From Chara braunii (lineage: Eukaryota > Streptophyta > Charophyceae > Charales > Characeae), in contig BFEA01001035.1 of NCBI GenBank assembly GCA_003427395.1, forward strand, positions 158,159 to 182,233: DNA of 24,075 bases, written 5' to 3'. Below are positions 1 to 8,450 of this stretch, piece by piece (the stretch's first letter is position 1; each line of letters starts with the position of its first letter). A program made the translations under genes and the position numbers. The notes beneath the pieces are model-generated. The model was not told where the DNA came from. It made no database searches and worked only from the letters and a program-made list of their open reading frames with translations.

Positions 1-274
1 ACATTAACACATGCTTGAACTTGACAAAAGGAAGAAGTGAACTAGTGTTACACATGCACATGAAGGAAAGATTGACTAAGTAAGAACCGGAACATTAACA
101 CATGGTTGAACTCGACAAAAGGAAGAAGTGAACTAATGGAACACATGCACAGGAAGAAAAATTTGACTAAGTAAGAACCGGAACATCAACACATGCTTAG
201 ACTTGACAAAAGGAAGAAGTGAACTGGTGAAACACATGCATATGAGGGAGAGGTTGGCCAAGTAAGTATTGGTT
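1..274. repeat. Tandem array 1, 91 bp period, ~3 copies
   Basis: Unit starts are visible at 1, 92 and 183, each opening with acat(t/c)aacacatg and containing gacaaaaggaagaagtgaac about 20 bp in. The spacing is exactly 91 bp between starts. The copies differ by scattered point changes, and the third degenerates near 265. The array runs off the left edge of the window, so the true copy number is unknown. Confidence 0.9.
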
Positions 275-280
275 TGTTTC

Positions 281-738
281 CATGTGAGAGTTGAGTCATG
301 TACGTGAGTGAGACTTGCTCAAACACTTGCTCATGGCTCATGCATGCAACCAAGTTTGAAATGGAATGTCGCCATGCGAGAATTAAGCCATGTATGTGAG
401 AGAGACTTGCTCAAACACATGCACATGGCTCATGATTGCAACCAAGCTTGAAACGGAATGTCATCATTTGAGAGTTAAGCCATGCATGTGAGTGAGACTT
501 GCTCAAACACATGCACATGGTTCATGATTGCAACCAAACTTGAAACGGAATATCATCATGTGAGAGTTAAGCCATGCAGGTGAGTGAGACTTGCTCAAAC
601 ACATGTACATTGCTCATGATTGCAACCAAACTTGAAACGGAATATCATCATGTGAGAGTTAAGCCGCATGTGAATGAGACTTACTCAAACACATGCAAAT
701 GGTTCATGATTGCAACCAAATTTGAAACGGAATATCAT
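281..738. repeat. Tandem array 2, 92 bp period, ~5 copies
   Basis: Unit starts (cat-x-tgaga-x-tt-agcc) lie at 281, 373, 465, 557 and 649, all 92 bp apart. The last copy is shortened by about 2 bp. Each unit contains gagacttgctcaaacac followed by a catgattgcaacca-like stretch and ttgaaa(c/t)ggaat. One + strand frame stays open across the last units (574-843), but this is explained by the repeat and is not annotated as a gene. Confidence 0.9.
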
Positions 739-810
739 CCTCTACCATGTGAGTGGAAAACCCAAGTTTGGCAAGTTCAAAACACAAGTCTTGAACATGA
801 TATCATTCAC

Positions 811-1142
811 TGGAGAATCGGAACTCTACCTACTATCATGTAGATGACAAACAAGAGATTGAGTAGCCCATATCACGAGTAATGTACTTGACAACACTCA
901 TAGTAGAATCGGAACTCTATGTACTAGTATGTAGATGACAAACAAGAGCTTGAGTAGCCCACATCACAAGTAATGAACTTGAAAATACTCATAGAAGAAT
1001 CAGAACTCTACCTACTGGTATGTAGATGACAAAAAAGAGATTGAGTAGCCCACATCACAAGTAATGAACCTGACAATACTCATAGAAGAATCAGAACTCT
1101 ACCTACTAGTATGTAGATGACAAACAAGAGATTGAGTAGCCC
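811..1142. repeat. Tandem array 3, 91 bp period, ~3.6 copies
   Basis: The word tagatgacaaa(c/a)aagag recurs at 841, 932, 1023 and 1114, exactly 91 bp apart. It is followed each time by ttgagtagccca, and ends with gaactctac or gaactctat. A partial unit precedes the first full one. The unit sequence differs from arrays 1 and 2 although the period is the same. Confidence 0.9.
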
Positions 1143-1150
1143 AACTCTAA

Positions 1151-1471
1151 GAGGTAGAAGAGAAGAAGAAGGGGAGGAGGAGGAAGGAGGAGATGGAGAG
1201 GGAGATGGAGAGGGAGAAGATGGAGGGAGATAAGAAGGAAAAGAAGAAGAAGGAGAAGAAGAAGAAGAAGAAGAAGAAGAAGAAGGAAGAGGATGAATCA
1301 GATGAGGTAGGGAAGATGAAGAAGAGGAGGGAGAAGAGGAAGAAGAAGAAGGTGACGAAGAAGGGGGAGAAGAAGAGGGAGAGGGGGAGGAAGAAGAGGA
1401 AGAAGAAGAAGAAGCAGAAGAAGAAGAAGAAGAAGAAGAAGAAAAAGAAGAAGAAGAAGAAGAGGAGAGAT
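1151..1471. repeat. Homopurine GAA/GAG/GGA microsatellite tract
   Basis: About 320 bp in which the + strand is almost purely A and G, with only isolated T or C. It is made of gaa, gag and gga triplets. Long lysine/glutamate (+) and leucine/phenylalanine (-) frames here are composition artefacts. At about 1471 (agatct) the + strand switches abruptly to pyrimidine-rich sequence. Mirror-symmetric homopurine tracts of this length can form intramolecular triplex DNA. Confidence 0.95.
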
Positions 1472-1890
1472 CTTCTTCCTTCCACTCACCTTGCTAGTGT
1501 CTTGTAAATGGAGGTTTCAATCTTGATGAGGTCTTGCTCAATTCCTTCTTGGCTATGGCTTCCTCCTTCTCCAAGCCCTTCTTCCTTCTTCCTTACTCTT
1601 CCCCAAGCTATGGCAAACTCCCTCAGTTATGGTTATGGAGTCCTGTACTCTAGGGGGGCTTAATGGGGCTTCTCTAGACTCTCCTTCTCTCCTACACCCA
1701 GGGGGGATATGGCGGATCACCTCCCAAGTGTCTCTCCCACCATCACTATCCTCTAGAGTTTTCCCCACTACCTCCTAGTCTTCTCTAAGCTCTCCTACTA
1801 GCATGGGTTCTTCCCTCCTCACTCTAAGTGCAAAGGTGCTCCTGTGAGCTCTCTTGGGCAGCATGGGCACTCCTCATGCAAATGTGAGAG
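1472..1890. other. Pyrimidine-rich non-coding stretch
   Basis: C/T-rich on the + strand with many cttcc and tctcc words. I see no supported gene, RNA or mobile element. Short open frames on both strands have no recognisable domain. Confidence 0.5.
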
Positions 1891-2659
1891 TGGCGGACTG
1901 CATCATCAGCTTATGTAGGCTGAAACCAGCAGTCCGGCCAGCCCATGAGCCTCCCCATGAGCCTTGGAGTGAACCGAGGTACCCCCAAGGCAAAATTCAC
2001 TTATTAGTCCCTTCTGGAGATACCTGGGCCTCCTTTTGGCCAAGTACATGCAGTCCAAGTGGTTGGTACCAACTCGGACTGCCTCTTGGCCTACTCCGGC
2101 CTCTTTTTCATTGCTCAAATGTTGCCCCCTAGGGTCCTAATGTCCAAGGGGCAGCAATACTTGGAAGAAAAAGGCCTTGTGGACCTTTTTCTCAATTTTT
2201 TTCAAGTTTCGGCCTCTTTTGAGTACGCCGGAGCATTTTTCCATATGGCGGCACATTTTCAGCCTTGGATCTGGCTGAGATCCAAGACCAGCAATAATCC
2301 AAGCTACCCCCTAGTAGCCCTTGCTTCAATTTTGAGCCCCTAAGTTCAGTTTTTCAATTTTTGGTGCATCGAGCTCTCTTTTTGGGCCAAATGCACTGTT
2401 TTGTCCTTTTTCCTCTTTTGTTTCTTTCCATTTTGGGCTGCCACCTCATTTCGGAGCTAGCCGTTTTGAGCTGGCCCATAAAAAACAGCTAGTTCCTCTC
2501 TACCATGAGATCTGATCTCAGATCCATGGTCCAAAAGAAAACCGCCCACTTCCTTTTTGCATTTTCTCTCATTTTCAGCTTTGTAATTCATATTTTATTG
2601 AGGTATGGCCCTAAGGGCCATATCTTTGCAATCCGGATTGCCCTCCCTCATTCTAGGAG

Positions 2660-3300
2660 GGATAAGGTCACTGTTGGGACCTGCCAGTCCCTACTGTGCA
2701 GGTCCCAATAGGCCGGCACATTCTCCTCCAGTCTTTTATCCCTCTTTGTCTCATTCTCCCTATTTTTTCTCTCATTTTTCTTTCTTTTTCTGTTATTTCT
2801 GTTTTGACAAGTGTCAAACTGCTGTGCACCCTCTTTCTGGGCCCTAGGGCCTCATTCAAGGCCAGGTTTATGGCTTTTATATGGCCGTTACATCTCGGAT
2901 TCCAATAACGGCACCCAAATGCTCCTAGGGGGCTCCATTTTGCTTCCGTTTGCCCAATTATGAGCCCCTTTTGCTCCGATTTTCTAAGGGCAACCTTTTT
3001 CTCATGTTGGGTCTCTCAAGGCTCCATTTTCTTATGCCTTGCTAGTCCAAGATATCCCGGGCTGCTGGCCAGCCTTCCCAACATCCTTATTTCATTTTTC
3101 TTTCTCTCATGGCTCTCTCACTTGCTTCTACTATTGTTTGCACTAGTGGTGCTAATATTTTCCACCGTCTAGATCCTCGATCTCAACGGCGCCGCTTGCT
3201 TGCACAATTATTCCTTGTGGTTGCTCATGGCTCCCTTGGGACATCCCAAGTCCCCGTCATTATCCTCCATACTAGTCCCATGTTCTTGTCCCGCCGGCGG
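2660..3300. repeat. Diverged direct repeat, copy 1
   Basis: Pairs with 4105-4690 in the same orientation. Shared landmarks in the same order are gggacctgccagtcccta, a tctc/ttttc tract, aagtgtcaa, ctccgattttct followed by gggtctct, cactagtggtgctaatatt, and a broken ccgt-agat...atct-acgg hairpin. The offset between copies is about 1430-1445 bp. This copy carries an imperfect single version of the element that is expanded to 26 bp units in copy 2. Confidence 0.7.
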
Positions 3301-3570
3301 TCCCACCGGCGCGTGTCCCGTTTTTCCAATTTTTATTATTTGGACCCATTTGGTTCCCGACAACATCCCGGACGGCGTCCCGTTTTGATTTTTTTGGGGC
3401 CCCTTACCCTTGGTGGTCTCATCATCTCTACATGTGTGCTGATTTTTCTAGGCCGTGAGATCTCATCTTACGGTTGCCGTTTACCGTCTTTACTTGCCCC
3501 TTGTCGGAATTGCTCATTTCTAGCCTTCCGGGCTTGTCGTAGTCCATTTTTCCTTGGCCTTGGCATCCCC

Positions 3571-3895
3571 ATGCAGTCCGTAATTTCTCGGACTGCAGTC
3601 ATGGCTGTTTTCCATACCCACAGCCCCACAACTTGCCCCATGTTGAAAGAAAATGATGCGTTGAATTTTCTAGTGCATCCGGGCTCAATATTGGCTCCGG
3701 ATGCACCTAGAACATGTGTTTTCTCCCTCCCATGCAGTCCGTTGCAACTTGGACTGCAATGGGGGTCAATTCCTTAGCCCCAATGCCCCACAACTAACCC
3801 TTACTCAAAAGAAAAAGAAACGGTCAACTCCCAAGTGCATCCGGACTTGATTTTGGCTCCGGATGCACCTAAAACATGTGTTTCTCCTCATGCAT
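3571..3895. repeat. 162 bp tandem duplication, 2 copies
   Basis: The first copy starts at catgcagtccg (3571) and the second at 3732. The order is the same in both: gcagtcc hairpin, ccccacaact, agaaaa-rich stretch, tgcatccgg...ccggatgca hairpin (3674 and 3836), acctagaacatgtgtt or acctaaaacatgtgtt. The offset is 161-162 bp. Hairpin arms are conserved while loops differ. Confidence 0.8.
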
Positions 3896-4050
3896 GTATT
3901 CCGTTTTATTCCGGTTGCAAGAGGCCTTCATTTTTTTTATTTTCTCTGCAAAAATTAAAAAAAATCCAAGTCCTTTGTAACCGCCATATTCCAGAATGAA
4001 TCTGGTCACGGATGAATCTCCCCAAGTGATCGTTTTTTACCGTTAAGGTC

Positions 4051-4096
4051 TTTTTCTCTTTTCTTTTCTTTTCTTTTCTTTTCTTTTCTTTTTCTC
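4051..4096. repeat. (TTTTC)n microsatellite
   Basis: About eight successive ttttc units on the + strand, just upstream of the second copy of the ~600 bp repeat. Confidence 0.9.
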
Positions 4097-4104
4097 CTCC
4101 TTTC

Positions 4105-4690
4105 TTGGACAGTAGGGACCTGCCAGTCCCTACCTATGACAGTTCCTACTGACGGTCAACTCCCTCCCTCCGTCTCACTCTTTTTGTCTTATTCTCTCAC
4201 ATTTTCTTCTCTTTTCTCTCTTTTTTCTAGCATGCCAAGTGTCAAGTGGCCGTTAAGGCCGTTTTCTAGTCTCTTTCTCTTAGGTATGGCCCTCCCTATG
4301 CCCAAGGTGCAATCCTTTATTTCTCGGACTGCAATAATGGTCTTCCCATGCCCATGGGAACCTCCTTTTACTCGTGCATTTCTCCCACAATGGTCCCTCC
4401 TACTCCGATTTTCTCTCGGAGGGCTATTTTTCACATGGGGTCTCTTTTGACTCTATTTTCTTCAAGGAGGCTGATCCGAGATTTTTCGGATTGCTCCCAT
4501 GCCTCCCACTTCAGTTTTCTTTACTTTCCCTTTTCCTTTTGGTCTCCCCGTTTGTCACCACTAGTACTTGCACTAGTGGTGCTAATATTCTTGGCCGTCA
4601 AGATGTCGATCTTGACGGTGCACCTTGCATTTATTATTTTCCCCTCATGCGGTGCCGCCGTTTCTTCTTGGGACTTTCACATGTCCCCGC
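4105..4690. repeat. Diverged direct repeat, copy 2
   Basis: Second copy of the sequence at 2660-3300, with the same landmarks in order. It includes a perfect 10 bp stem ccgtcaagat/atcttgacgg (4595-4618) with a gtcg loop. The equivalent in copy 1 has mismatches in the stem. It runs directly into the 26 bp array. Confidence 0.7.
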
Positions 4691-4897
4691 CACTTGTCCC
4701 GTCGGTGGTCCCCAACACTAAGTCCCGTCGGTGGTCCTCGACACTTAGTCCCGCCGGTGGTTCCCGACACTTAGTCCCGTCGGCGGTCCCCGATACTTAG
4801 TCCCGTTGTCGGTCCCCGACACTTAATCCCGCCGATGGTCCCCGACACTTAGTCCCATCGGCGGTCCCGACACTTAGTCCCGTTGCCGGTCCCCGAC
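4691..4897. repeat. 26 bp tandem repeat, 8 copies
   Basis: The unit is roughly acttagtcccg(t/c)cgg followed by ggtccccgac. Copies start at 4691, 4717, 4743, 4769, 4795, 4821, 4847 (25 bp) and 4872. Substitutions cluster in the middle, where ccgtcgg varies to ccgccgg, ccgttgt or ccatcgg. The period is not a multiple of three, so open frames here are not constrained as protein. Confidence 0.95.
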
Positions 4898-5615
4898 ACA
4901 TTTCGCCCTGGACGCCATTATTTTGACTTAGTCCCACGTGGCCCCGGGTGCTTTTTCCCGAGGTGCCCCATGCCCCTTGGGCGTCTTGTCGCCCCATAGC
5001 AACCCCTCTCCTTAGTCTTTCCTCGTCCTTGTGTGTGCCGATCTTTTGGGTCGTGGGCCTCCGCTCCGAGGCTCCCATAGGTGGCCCCCACGTTGGCCCC
5101 TCATTTCCTGGCTTCCCGCGGCTTCTGGCCGCCCATTCCTCGACTTCCTCATTCCCTTATTGTTGTCGCGCTGCAATTGCTAGTTCAAAGGGCCCTTTGG
5201 CCTTAGTCTTATTGCATTCCGATGACCCTCCCGGCCTCCTGCTATGTTCTATATGCCCCTGTTCTTGCGCTCACTTGTTTGTCGCCGCTAGTTCTTTCCT
5301 CATGTGGTTCTCTCCTCAGGGCATCATTCCCTTTTGTGGCCTAATCCTTTGTTTTTTCTCTCTCCTGCTTCCTCACTCCAGATTTCTTTGTTGTGCACAA
5401 ATCGTCCGTATTCAATCTCTCAAGTGATGGGAAGTTATTCGGGACCCACCTGTCTCGAAACATTCCCCTCACTCATTCACGATGTCCTCATCGAGCACCA
5501 ATCTCTTGTTAGTGGATTTTGGAGGGATAGATGGGAGAGGAGGGTGAGATGTTATGGGTGGTTAGTTTGCCAGGGTCCGTTTTGTTCTTTTCCCATTTTT
5601 TTCTCAATGTCTTCC
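4898..5615. other. No supported gene; purine tract followed by TG
   Basis: C/T-rich on the + strand. Around 5522-5549 a + strand purine-rich run (ggagggatagatgggagagg and onward) is followed at once by tgttatgggtgg. This resembles the polypurine tract to 3' LTR junction of a + strand retroelement, but I could not find a matching second LTR or adjacent pol sequence. Confidence 0.3.
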
Positions 5616-6298
5616 TTAGCTTCCGCCCCTTGGGGTGGAGGAGGGTATGGGGGAGTCGAAGGTTCTACAACTTAGACCAGATTGCTCATTTTCATCATAG
5701 CTCTGCCTCTTTATCTTTCCCTCAATCGAGACACGAACTTCTTGTTCAGTCAACTCTGTATACTCAGCAAGACAGCCCATAATTCTTTCGCCTTCAGTAA
5801 CATGAAGCAGATGAGGCTCCCCTTGCTTCATGCACTTAACTACTGGTATGCTGGCTTTATTCCCAGATGACAATTTGTTGTCATAACACAATTGGTTTTC
5901 TCATTTTATGCCTTGACTTTGTTGATAACAAATTGTAGGCAAGTTTTTGGATGCGACTCAATGTCAGGCATTTGCTCCGGAAGGGAGATGTTCGTTCAGT
6001 ACAACCGTTGTCTTTGCGGTGGTGATACCCACTTCGAATTGGTGAGCCTAGGCACAACTCCCCTTAAGTGTTTCGTGATCTCAAATCTGTCTTCCCATTT
6101 CATCGAGGAAGCATTCTCGAGCAGAAACCATTTTGGCCTTGCCTCATTCATTACTCTTATAAAAAATAATCTACTTTTCGGCCCGTGCAATCCATGTTTT
6201 CTCTTTACCGTTCCCCGATGCTCTGGCCTTGCCAAATCCACATGCATCTCCCCCGGGTCCTTTCGCCCGAATCTCCTCAGGTCCTGCCAATTTTGCAT
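5616..6298 (-). pseudogene. DNMT3-like cytosine-5 DNA methyltransferase, C-terminal catalytic fragment (broken)
   Basis: De novo DNA methyltransferases transfer a methyl group from S-adenosylmethionine to cytosine in the nucleus. The - strand frame from 6298 reads GLHGPKSRLFFI, then NEARPKWFLLENASSM, then SPPQRQRLY. These match in order and spacing the DNMT3-type GLY-x-x-GRLFFEF segment, the RPxxWLFENV segment (motif VI, here ENA) and the R-x-RYFWGN segment (motif VIII). A TGA at 5998-5996 sits where an aromatic or Arg residue is expected, and the frame continues TNISLPEQMPDIESHP to a TAA at 5908. In another frame, 5891-5616 gives SIPVVKCMKQGEPHLLHV then ERIMGCLAEYTEL, matching motif IX (SIKQG) and the ER-x-x-GFP-x-x-YT end of the domain. 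The catalytic motif IV (PC) is not intact: one frame has GGDAC and the other has VDLAR just after it. A possible intron acceptor (ttggcag) lies at about 6290. N-terminal motifs were not found. It is probably a pseudogene or a poorly assembled exon pair. Confidence 0.65.
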
Positions 6299-7366
6299 TC
6301 ATATCACTCTTTGTCCTTTCTTGTTCCTTGCTTATTTTTACTTTTTTTTTCATGCATACTGCCCAGTTCATCCCTTGTGCATCTCTCTTTCAGACACCTT
6401 GTCAGACCTATTTCCAAATACTCATCTGTTTCTCAGCCTGCCAGTATTTCTCTCAGATCCGCACATAGTCCATCATACGAGTCTTTTCTTTTCCAGACGT
6501 CTTACTTGGCCCATTTTCAAGCTTATGCCAAATCAATCACACAAGTCGCTTGCCAGGCCTTTTCTCAAGCTCATGCAACGTCGATTTCTCATTCATTATT
6601 TTCTTCTGGACATCTTGCCAGGTTTTTTTTTTCAAGCTTATGCAATGTTAATTACTCATTCATTCTTTTCTTCTGGACATCTTGCCAGACTTTTTCTCAA
6701 GCCTGCGCAAAGTCGATTACTCATCCATTCTTACGCTCATGGTACCCTTCTCTTTTGCACGTTTTTTCTTTGCTAGATGGCACACCTTCCCCCCACTCAA
6801 AATGCGATGTCCCCATCACACGACTAGTTCTCACTCGGAGGTACGCAACCTTTGACCCACCAACGAGTAGGCGGATGCCAGCCCATCAGCCCCAAAAAGG
6901 AAGGGTGATCAGTCCTCCCCCTGCTGATAACTCACCTCATCCCCTTACTNCNTCCGACCTTTTGCTGCTTACGAGACGGGCGTCATTACTGAGGTACCTC
7001 CTCATATCTGGAAGGCAGGTCCAGTCCAAGCCTCCCAGGACCCCGTCTTGTCGTAAGGGCTTCCTCACGAATCGTTCCTCCCGAGTGGTGTTTTCTTGGA
7101 TCCGGCCTCTTCCTTTCAAGAGAGTTGGGGCTCTCAATTAGTCCACGAGTGCAGTAACGAAGACCTCAGAATTAGTCCCGAAGCGGTTGTAATGCTCCGG
7201 CGGGGCGGTGTCACTCGCCCCGTGGTGGTTATGGCTTCCACCCGGTACCACGCCCAACTCCTCCCTTCTGGACATTGTTGCTCAACTTAACGCGAGCCGC
7301 CGTGGTCCATTCCAAGCGGCCATGCCGCTCCTCAACGACATGACGTGTGGTTGGGGAGAACAAAAG
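6299..7366. other. Non-coding stretch with ambiguous bases
   Basis: T/C-rich on the + strand up to about 6780, then more mixed. Three loosely repeated stretches (6591-6620, 6655-6690 and 6716-6730, with cattcttttcttctggacatcttgcca and similar words) suggest a diverged ~75 bp repeat. Ambiguous bases occur at 6950 and 6952. The upstream exons of the methyltransferase fragment would lie here on the - strand, but I could not identify any motif I sequence. The open + strand frames (5892-6776 and 6185-7141) are Ser/Phe/Leu-rich composition artefacts. Confidence 0.4.
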
Positions 7367-7660
7367 AGACTAGAAAAAAAGAATGGTTCTCTCGCCCATT
7401 TGGTTCCCTCACCCTTTGACGTTTAGGCATTCAACACGAGGCGCAATTTGAACTTCCCGACTAGAGCTCGTTCTCGGGATCAGTTTCAGACGTCCCGCAC
7501 CAATCCAAGTGGTAGGTGCCTTGGTCCTTTAACCCTCATCCCCTTACAAGAGGAATAGGTCGCGCTGAGACTTTTTTCCTTACAGGGATAGAGGTCTTGG
7601 GGTCGCGGTTCGAGCACCGATATCCCCCTCCTGCTGAGGCCAAAGACTAGAAAAAAAGAA
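7367..7660. repeat. Possible short insertion flanked by 17 bp direct repeats
   Basis: The 17-mer agactagaaaaaaagaa occurs exactly at 7367-7383 and at 7644-7660, bracketing about 260 bp. Near the right end lies ggttcgagcacc (about 7605), which resembles a polymerase III B box. This could be a SINE-like insertion with target-site duplications. However, the A-rich repeat could also arise by slippage, and no clear A box was found. Confidence 0.35.
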
Positions 7661-8022
7661 AATTCATTTCAATGCTATTTCCAAGTTCATTTCAAGTTGC
7701 CTAGGGTCCCCTGCCTATGCAATGCAATATTCAATCCTCAATCATTCAATCCAATGCTAATTCCAAGGCTGATTCTCACGGCTGGTCTGACAGCCTCTTA
7801 TCAACAAGGTCACCCTCACGGCTGGTCTGACGATCATTCTCTCAAAAGCCATTTCTCAAGACTGACCCTTCCGCTCACTCAATCCTCAATTTTCTCATTC
7901 CTCAACACCCAATTTTTGTGACCGTCCCAACGGTCCTTGCCCTTCTCGGCTTTAAGGCTCCGCCTTCTTTATCTTGTCCTTCTCTTTCGCATTTTCCTTC
8001 CGCCCCCTTGGCAATTTTCAGT

Positions 8023-8215
8023 GGCCGACCCACCGGCCTTTTCCATTTCCTCCATTCAACTCATTGGCTATTTCAACGACCGACCCACCGGCCTTTCCCA
8101 TCTCTTTCATTCATCTCATTGGCTATTTCAATGACCGACCCACCGGCCTTTTCCATCTCTCTCATCCATCCTTTGGCTATTTTCAATGACCGAGCCACCG
8201 GCCTTTTCCATCTAT
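8023..8215. repeat. 55 bp tandem repeat, ~4 copies
   Basis: ccga(c/g)ccaccggccttt recurs at 8025, 8080, 8135 and 8190, exactly 55 bp apart. It is followed by a tcc/ttc-rich stretch and ttggctatttcaa(t/c). The period is not a multiple of three, so the three overlapping open + strand frames here are by-products. Confidence 0.9.
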
Positions 8216-8292
8216 CAACCTTTCTCAATCCAATATGCAGGGGACTCCAGTGCCTATTTCAAAAGGAATGACCCTTGTCAGGGGTCATACCC

Positions 8293-8450
8293 GAACAACC
8301 TGGTTAGGGTCGTTCTTATCTGTTCTCAAGTCGAACAGCCTGGTTAGGGTCATTCTTTTCCATTCTCAAGTCGAACAGCCTGGTTAGGGTCATTCTTTTC
8401 CATTCTCAAGTCGAACAGCCTGGTTAGGGCCATTCTTTTCCATTCTCAAT
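8293..8450. repeat. 40 bp tandem repeat, 4 copies
   Basis: gaacagcctggttagggtca starts units at 8293, 8333, 8373 and 8413. Copies 2 and 3 are identical across all 40 bp, and copy 1 is the most diverged (gaacaacc, gttcttatctg). A partial related word (ggggtcatacccgaac) precedes the array. Confidence 0.95.

Larger units (their letters stand above)
1894..4690. repeat. Hairpin-dense repeat block
   Basis: Perfect or near-perfect inverted repeats with 6-10 bp arms and short loops are packed through this stretch. Pairs seen: 1894-1901/1929-1936, 2050-2056/2076-2082, 2264-2272/2278-2286, 2502-2530 (13 bp arms, one mismatch), 2604-2612/2614-2622, 2628-2641 (14 bp palindrome), 2676-2684/2698-2706, 2840-2851 (12 bp palindrome), 3573-3580/3589-3596, 3674-3682/3697-3705, 3734-3740/3751-3757, 3836-3844/3859-3867, 4112-4119/4126-4133 and 4595-4604/4609-4618. 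The 8-mer gcagtccg and its complement recur as a hairpin at least four times. No protein-coding frame is credible here. Confidence 0.75.

Noticed and set aside
574-843. 89-codon + strand ORF with an internal peptide repeat
   Set aside because: It follows the 92 bp satellite, whose period is not a multiple of three. The apparent peptide repeat survives only because of small indels.
1193-1507. Lys/Glu-rich + strand ORF and Phe/Leu-rich - strand ORFs
   Set aside because: Pure by-products of the GAA/GAG tract; no domain and no codon structure beyond the repeat.
3109-3777. 222-codon + strand ORF
   Set aside because: Runs through the hairpin and duplicated blocks; the frame is not preserved between duplicate copies, so it is not under coding constraint.
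4691-4897. CRISPR array
   Set aside because: The 26 bp units are contiguous, without unique spacers, and the setting is eukaryotic.
5892-6776. 294-codon + strand ORF
   Set aside because: Lies antisense to the DNMT3-like fragment and continues into T/C-rich sequence; Ser/Phe/Leu composition, no domain. The - strand carries the recognisable motifs.
7590-7630. tRNA 3' half (ggttcgagcaccgatatcccc)
   Set aside because: The T-arm stem does not pair and no matching 5' half or anticodon arm precedes it; kept only as a B-box-like word.
8293-8450. CRISPR-like repeat array
   Set aside because: Units are head-to-tail with no variable spacers.
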